Assembly (NCBI RefSeq): GCF_013415485.1
Contig: NZ_JACBXS010000024.1
Coordinates: forward strand, 1-64,000
From: Rhabdonatronobacter sediminivivens
GTDB lineage: Bacteria; Pseudomonadota; Alphaproteobacteria; Rhodobacterales; Rhodobacteraceae
Direction of reading: 5' to 3'
DNA length: 64,000 nucleotides
The notes below the pieces were generated by a model that was given only the letters and a program-made list of their open reading frames with translations, was not told the DNA's origin and made no database searches. Below, piece by piece: positions 59,590 through 64,000 of this stretch. Both the position numbers and the translations under genes were made by a program. Every line of letters starts with the position of its first letter. Position 1 is the first letter of the stretch.

Positions 59590-60861
59590 ATGAAGGCACT
59601 TGAAGGTGTTAAAATCCTGGACTTCACCCATGTCCAGTCCGGCCCGACCTGCACCCAGCTTCTGGCGTGGTTTGGCGCCGATGTGATCAAGGTGGAACGC
59701 CCCGGGGTGGGCGATGCGACCCGCAAGCAGCTGGTGGACAAGCCGGGCGCCGACAGCCTGTATTTCACCATGCTCAACCACAACAAACGCTCGATCGAGC
59801 TGAACTCCAAGACCCCTGAGGGCAAGGAGGTTCTGACCAAGCTGATCGAAACCTGCGATGTTCTGGTGGAAAACTTCGCCCCCGGTGCGCTGGACCGGAT
59901 GGGCTTTGGCTGGGAACGTATCCAGGAGATCAACCCGCGCATCATCATGGCCTCGGTCAAGGGGTTCGGCCCCGGCCGCTATGAGGAATGCAAGGTCTAT
60001 GAGAACATCGCCCAATGCGCGGGTGGTTCGGCCTCGACCACCGGCTGGCGCGATGATCTCCCGATGGTGACGGGCGCCCAGATCGGCGACTCGGGCACCG
60101 GGCTGCATCTGGCGCTGGGGATTGTCACGGCACTGTATCAGCGCACCCACAGCGGGCGTGGGCAGCGCGTGCTGGCGCCCATGCAGGATGGTGTGCTCAA
60201 CCTCTGCCGGGTGAAGCTGCGCGACCAGCAGCGGCTGGAGTCCGGCCCGCTGGAAGAATATTCGCAGTTCGGCGAGGGCATTCCCTTTGGCGAGGCGGTT
60301 CCGCGCGCCGGCAATGACTCGGGCGGTGGCCAGCCGGGGCGGATCCTGAAGTGCAAGGGCTGGGAGGATGATCCCAACGCCTATACCTATTTCATCACCC
60401 AGGCCGCCGTCTGGGACAAGGTCTGCGACGTGATCGGCAAGCCCGAGTGGAAGGACGACCCCGACTACACCACGCCCAAGGCCCGGCTGCCGCGCCTGAA
60501 CCATATCTTCGCCACGATCGAGGAATGGACCATGACCAAGACCAAGTTCGAGGTCATGGACATCTGCAACCCGCTGGATATCCCCGTGGGGCCGATCCTG
60601 AGCATGAAGGAAATCGCCGCAGATGAGGATCTGCGCAAGACCGGCACGCTGGTCGAGGTCGATCACCCCGAGCGCGGCAAATACCTGAGCGTCGGCTGCC
60701 CGGTGAAGCTGTCGGACAGCCCGGTGGATGTGACGCGCTCGCCGCTGCTGGGCGAGCATACCGCCGAGGTTCTGCGCGATGTGCTGGGCTACGACGGTGA
60801 GGCGCTTGCGCGCATCCTGGAATCGGGGGCCGTGGGCAACGCAAAGCTGGCGGCGGAGTGA
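59590..60861 (+). CDS. frc: Formyl-CoA:oxalate CoA-transferase
   Basis: Class III CoA-transferase of 423 residues exchanging CoA between formyl-CoA and oxalate. Catalytic Asp167 ([10 protein letters not shown]), Gln17 (HVQSGPTC) and the mobile glycine loop DSGGGQ are present; length matches Frc. ATG 59590 has GGAG 6 bases upstream; an ATG at 59578 lacks a site. With Oxc it makes a catalytic cycle yielding formate and CO2 from oxalate. Confidence 0.94.
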   Translation: MKALEGVKILDFTHVQSGPTCTQLLAWFGADVIKVERPGVGDATRKQLVDKPGADSLYFTMLNHNKRSIELNSKTPEGKEVLTKLIETCDVLVENFAPGALDRMGFGWERIQEINPRIIMASVKGFGPGRYEECKVYENIAQCAGGSASTTGWRDDLPMVTGAQIGDSGTGLHLALGIVTALYQRTHSGRGQRVLAPMQDGVLNLCRVKLRDQQRLESGPLEEYSQFGEGIPFGEAVPRAGNDSGGGQPGRILKCKGWEDDPNAYTYFITQAAVWDKVCDVIGKPEWKDDPDYTTPKARLPRLNHIFATIEEWTMTKTKFEVMDICNPLDIPVGPILSMKEIAADEDLRKTGTLVEVDHPERGKYLSVGCPVKLSDSPVDVTRSPLLGEHTAEVLRDVLGYDGEALARILESGAVGNAKLAAE

Positions 60862-60864
60862 TCT

Positions 60865-60898
60865 GCCCGGCGCAGGCCGCAGGGTCTGCGCCCCGGGC
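60865..60898 (+). terminator. Intercistronic hairpin after frc
   Basis: GCCCGGCGCAG (60865-60875) pairs with CTGCG-cc-CCGGGC (60886-60898) with a 2-base bulge, a few bases after the frc stop. There is no U tract, so it may only attenuate or protect mRNA ends before the formyltransferase gene. Confidence 0.4.
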
Positions 60899-61029
60899 AC
60901 CGGGTCGGGCACGGGTCCGATCCACCAGAACCGGGCAGGCGCCAGCGGCGCCTTCCCCTGACACTGCGGCAGGCCACGGCAAATGCCGGCATGGCGCCGC
61001 AACAGGATAAAGAAACGGGAGGAGGGGAA

Positions 61030-61944
61030 ATGCGGATAGTTGTGCATGGCCAACAGGCATTCGGCCGCGCAGTGTTGGAGCGTCTGCTGGAACGCGGGGA
61101 AAATGTGGTGGCTGTTTGTTGCGCCCCCACCAAGGAAGGCAAGCCCGAGGACCCGCTCGCGGAGCTGGCCCGCGAAAAGGGACTGCCGCTGCACCAGCCC
61201 GCCTCGTGGAAGACGCCCGAGGCGCTGGAGCTGATGCAATCCTTCGACGCTGATGTCTGCATCATGGCCTATGTGCTGCTGTTCGTGCCCGAAGCGGTGC
61301 GCGATGCACCGCGCTACGGCACCTTCCAGTATCATCCGTCGCTGCTGCCCGAACATCGCGGGCCCAGTTCGATCAACTGGCCCATCGCCATGGGCAAGAC
61401 ACGCACCGGCCTGACCATCTTCTGGCCCGATGACGGCTTGGACGAGGGCCCGATCCTGCTGCAGAAAACCTGCGAGATCGGCCCCGATGAAACTCTGGGC
61501 GACGTCTATTTCAAGAAGCTCTTCCCCATGGGGGTGGATGCGATGATCGAATCTCTGGAACTGGTCAAGGCCGGGGTGCTTTTGAAGCATGATCAGCGCC
61601 TTGAGGACGGGTCCTACGAAAGCTGGTTCAAGAAGGATCTGGCCCGGATCGACTGGTCGAAACCCGTGGCCGAAGTCTACAACACCATCCGCGCAGCCAA
61701 CCCCGCACCCGGCGCCTGGACCACGCATGGCGGCGAGGAGATCGCCTTCTTCGACAGTGTCCGCCAGGATGGCGACGGCACCGCGGGCGAGGTCGTCTCG
61801 GTCTCGGATGATGGCATGCTGGTGCAGGGCAACGGCGGGCGCATTCTGGTCAAGCGTGTGCGGCCCAAAGGCGCGGGCAAGCAGCCTGCGGCGGAATGGG
61901 CGGCGGCGGCAGGCGTCAGCGCGGGCACCGCGCTGGGAAGCTGA
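61030..61944 (+). CDS. Formyltransferase-fold protein like the hydrolase domain of 10-formyl-THF dehydrogenase
   Basis: Protein of 304 residues with the Fmt-type formyltransferase fold. It resembles the N-terminal hydrolase domain of ALDH1L1 more than Fmt (YHPSLLPEHRGPSSINW, IFWPDDGLDEGPILLQK, IDWSKPVAEVYNTIRA). The catalytic His (YHPS) and Asp (DDGLDEG) are conserved. No aldehyde dehydrogenase domain follows. A GGGAGGAGGGG site precedes ATG 61030. Placed between frc and fhs, it could hydrolyse 10-formyl-THF or move a formyl group between CoA and folate; both are inferred. Confidence 0.82.
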   Translation: MRIVVHGQQAFGRAVLERLLERGENVVAVCCAPTKEGKPEDPLAELAREKGLPLHQPASWKTPEALELMQSFDADVCIMAYVLLFVPEAVRDAPRYGTFQYHPSLLPEHRGPSSINWPIAMGKTRTGLTIFWPDDGLDEGPILLQKTCEIGPDETLGDVYFKKLFPMGVDAMIESLELVKAGVLLKHDQRLEDGSYESWFKKDLARIDWSKPVAEVYNTIRAANPAPGAWTTHGGEEIAFFDSVRQDGDGTAGEVVSVSDDGMLVQGNGGRILVKRVRPKGAGKQPAAEWAAAAGVSAGTALGS

Positions 61945-62061
61945 CCGGCGTTCCCTGTGCGGGAAAGCGGAAGCGCCCGGCCACAGACAACGAACACGCG
62001 CCGGGGACAGTTCGGTCCCGGGCGTCAGGTGATGCAGCAAGGACATTAAGGGAGGATGCCC

Positions 62062-63729
62062 ATGTCTGATATCGAGATTGCGCGCGCGGCGAAGAAGAAG
62101 CCGATTCAGGAGGTTGGATCGAAGCTTGGGATTTCGTCGGATCATTTGCTGCCCTACGGGCATGACAAGGCGAAGGTTTCGGCGGAGTATATTGCCTCGC
62201 TGAAGGATCGCCCGAACGGCAAGCTGATCCTGGTCACGGCGATCAACCCGACGCCCGCGGGCGAGGGCAAGACCACGACCACGGTGGGCCTGGGCGACGG
62301 GCTGAACGCCATCGGCAAGACTGCGGCGATCTGCATCCGCGAGGCCTCGCTGGGTCCCTGCTTCGGGATGAAGGGCGGGGCTGCGGGCGGCGGCTATGCG
62401 CAGGTGGTGCCGATGGAGGACATGAACCTCCATTTCACCGGCGATTTCCACGCCATCACCAGCGCGCACAACCTTCTGGCGGCGATGCTGGACAACCACA
62501 TCTACTGGGGCAACGAGCTGGAGATCGACATCCGGCGCATCGCCTTCCGCCGGGTGATGGACATGAACGACCGGGCCCTGCGCCAGATCGTGTGCAACCT
62601 GGGCGGCGTGGCCAACGGCTTCCCGCGCGAGGCGGGCTTCGACATCACGGTGGCCTCCGAGGTCATGGCGATCCTGTGCCTGGCCGTTGACATGACGGAT
62701 CTGGAGCGGCGCCTGGGCGACATCATCGTCGGCTACCGGCGCGACCGTTCGCCGGTGTTTGCGCGCGACATCAAGGCCGATGGCGCGATGGCGGTGCTGC
62801 TGAAGGACGCGATGCAGCCCAATCTGGTGCAGACGCTGGAAAACAACCCCGCCTTTGTCCATGGCGGTCCGTTCGCGAACATCGCGCATGGCTGCAACTC
62901 GGTCGTGGCCACGCAGACGGCGCTGAAGCTGGCCGATTATGTGGTGACCGAAGCGGGCTTCGGCGCCGATCTGGGCGCCGAGAAGTTCTTTGACATCAAG
63001 TGCCGCAAGGCCGGTCTGGAACCGGCGGCGGCGGTGATCGTGGCCACGGTGCGCGCCATGAAGATGAACGGTGGCGTGGCCAAGGGCGATCTGGGCGACG
63101 AGAATGTCGACGCCGTGAAGAAGGGCTGCGCCAACCTGGGCCGCCATATCGAGAACGTGAAATCCTTTGGCGTGCCGGTGATTGTGGCGATCAACCATTT
63201 CGTCACCGACACCGATGCCGAGGTGGCCGCCCTGCAGGACTACGTGCAGGGTCTGGGCACCGAGGCGGTGCTGTGCAAGCACTGGGCCAATGGCTCGGCC
63301 GGGATCACCGAACTGGCCGAGAAGGTGGCGGCCCTCGCCGATGGCGGCAGCGCCGATTTCAAGCCGCTCTACCCCGATGACATGGGCCTGTTCGCCAAGA
63401 TCGAGACCATCGCCAAGAAGATCTACCGCGCGTCCGAGGTGATCGCCGACAAGAAGGTGCGCGATCAGCTGAAGGAGTGGGAGGCCCAGGGCTATGGCAA
63501 CCTGCCGGTGTGCATGGCCAAGACGCAGTACAGCTTCACCACCGACCCCAACCGCCGCGGCGCCCCCGAAGGCCACACCCTGCCCATCCGCGAGGTCCGC
63601 CTCTCGGCCGGTGCAGGCTTCGTCGTGGTCGTCTGCGGCGAGATCATGACCATGCCCGGACTGCCAAGGCAGCCCTCCGCCGAGGTCATCCGCATCAACG
63701 ACGAAGGCCTCATCGAAGGCCTGTTCTGA
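62062..63729 (+). CDS. fhs: Formate-tetrahydrofolate ligase
   Basis: Enzyme of 555 residues making 10-formyl-THF from formate, THF and ATP. The ATP-binding region is [49 protein letters not shown] and the C-terminal [19 protein letters not shown] are diagnostic. ATG 62062 has GGAGG at proper spacing; ATG 62056 is too close to it. It would capture formate released by Frc for one-carbon assimilation, or run in reverse for energy. Confidence 0.96.
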   Translation: MSDIEIARAAKKKPIQEVGSKLGISSDHLLPYGHDKAKVSAEYIASLKDRPNGKLILVTAINPTPAGEGKTTTTVGLGDGLNAIGKTAAICIREASLGPCFGMKGGAAGGGYAQVVPMEDMNLHFTGDFHAITSAHNLLAAMLDNHIYWGNELEIDIRRIAFRRVMDMNDRALRQIVCNLGGVANGFPREAGFDITVASEVMAILCLAVDMTDLERRLGDIIVGYRRDRSPVFARDIKADGAMAVLLKDAMQPNLVQTLENNPAFVHGGPFANIAHGCNSVVATQTALKLADYVVTEAGFGADLGAEKFFDIKCRKAGLEPAAAVIVATVRAMKMNGGVAKGDLGDENVDAVKKGCANLGRHIENVKSFGVPVIVAINHFVTDTDAEVAALQDYVQGLGTEAVLCKHWANGSAGITELAEKVAALADGGSADFKPLYPDDMGLFAKIETIAKKIYRASEVIADKKVRDQLKEWEAQGYGNLPVCMAKTQYSFTTDPNRRGAPEGHTLPIREVRLSAGAGFVVVVCGEIMTMPGLPRQPSAEVIRINDEGLIEGLF

Positions 63730-63848
63730 TCGCGGGGTCGGCCAGAGGTCCGGCTTCGGACTTGTAAGTGCTTGCGATCACGGTAATGATCCTGCGCAAG
63801 CTCCGCGCGCATTGAAACGTTCTGTCGCCTGGCGCGCGGCAAGAGACA

Positions 63849-63881
63849 GGCAGGCCCCGGATGGAGGAGATGGGGCCTGCC
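63849..63881. terminator. Hairpin between fhs and the stress-protein gene
   Basis: GGCAGGCCCC (63849-63858) and GGGGCCTGCC (63872-63881) form a perfect 10-bp stem with a 13-base purine-rich loop. It could separate fhs from the next gene. A weaker 5-7 bp stem GTCCG-GCTT-CGGAC at 63748-63761, with TTG after it, is an alternative fhs terminator. Confidence 0.5.
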
Positions 63882-63932
63882 CGAGACGAGCAGCGCCGGG
63901 ATCGTCCGGCGCGCGAGGGAGGAGTAGACGGA

Positions 63933-64000
63933 ATGTCGATCAAAAGCATACTTGCGGCCTATTCGGGTGATGCGGCGGGTTCGAGCGGTCTGGGCCTGGC
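63933..64000 (+). CDS. Universal stress protein, 5' end only
   Basis: The first 22 codons of a gene running off the window: MSIKSILAAYSG followed by a Gly/Ser stretch, the start of an UspA-type domain. GGGAGGAG precedes the ATG at good spacing. The rest is not visible, so partners and length are unknown. Confidence 0.65.
   Translation, partial: MSIKSILAAYSGDAAGSSGLGL

Noticed and set aside
57967-63576. A 1869-codon open frame on the minus strand across oxc, frc, formyltransferase and fhs
   Set aside because: It is antisense to four well-identified genes and has no family features. Long antisense frames arise from GC-rich third codon positions in this DNA.

Overview
The window looks like chromosomal DNA of an alphaproteobacterium of the Rhodobacterales (Roseobacter/Paracoccus type). 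The basis is high GC content, dense genes with many ATGA/TGATG overlaps, a petP-petR pair, an mgsABC plus glutamine-synthetase-like set, a non-pyrrolysine MttB homologue, and an alphaproteobacterial chemotaxis cluster. No phage, transposase, CRISPR array, rRNA or tRNA gene was seen. Most of the window reads as core or niche-adaptive metabolism rather than a recently acquired island.

Region 1 (1-16.9 kb) is signalling. After 521 bases with no convincing gene come two hybrid histidine kinases. One is translationally coupled to an exported molybdopterin-oxidoreductase-fold protein. A chemotaxis locus then runs in two divergent units. The leftward unit is cheB-cheD-small membrane protein-two MCPs. 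The rightward unit is STAS protein-cheY-cheA-cheW-cheR-cheY-small alpha-helical protein. The rightward order resembles the Sinorhizobium cheS-cheY1-cheA...cheY2-cheT arrangement, and the last protein carries a DxxxQ motif.

Region 2 (17-25 kb) holds thiBPQ under a TPP riboswitch, an HSD10-like short-chain dehydrogenase, tpiA, two Fe-S assembly proteins (A-type carrier and MIP18/SufT type), tgt and slyX. Region 3 (24.8-34.8 kb) is methylated-amine metabolism. It has a DgcA/TMADH-type flavoprotein and an MttB-family methyltransferase divergent from a LysR regulator, then a cupin-XRE regulator followed by mgsA-mgsB-mgsC and a GmaS/GlnT-type ligase. Region 4 (35-52.9 kb) is mixed housekeeping: a Wza-like lipoprotein, ahcY-metK, a YxxR sirtuin, an ABC ATPase, DUF805, a CHCC zinc protein, polA, petPR, ilvE, an ABC exporter, a frameshifted GIY-YIG/DUF4357 gene, a VOC protein and an orphan LuxR. 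Region 5 (53.4-64 kb) appears to be an oxalate/formyl-CoA/C1 module. It contains a succinyl-CoA-synthetase-like pair, a quinone oxidoreductase, a GntR/FCD regulator, oxalyl-CoA decarboxylase, formyl-CoA transferase, a protein like the hydrolase domain of 10-formyl-THF dehydrogenase, formate-THF ligase, and the start of a universal stress protein gene.

The parts fit a marine-type heterotroph that takes C1 units from methylamines and oxalate into folate (Fhs, formyltransferase) and recycles S-adenosylmethionine (MetK, AhcY). The main unexplained signal is a three-copy intergenic repeat at 34.9, 42.2 and 45.7 kb. Each copy is a long GC-rich hairpin whose loop is a four-tract G-quadruplex motif on one strand, and each lies just downstream of a gene. 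Candidate GntR operators built on TGGTATA/TATACCA half-sites precede both the ligase pair and the GntR gene.
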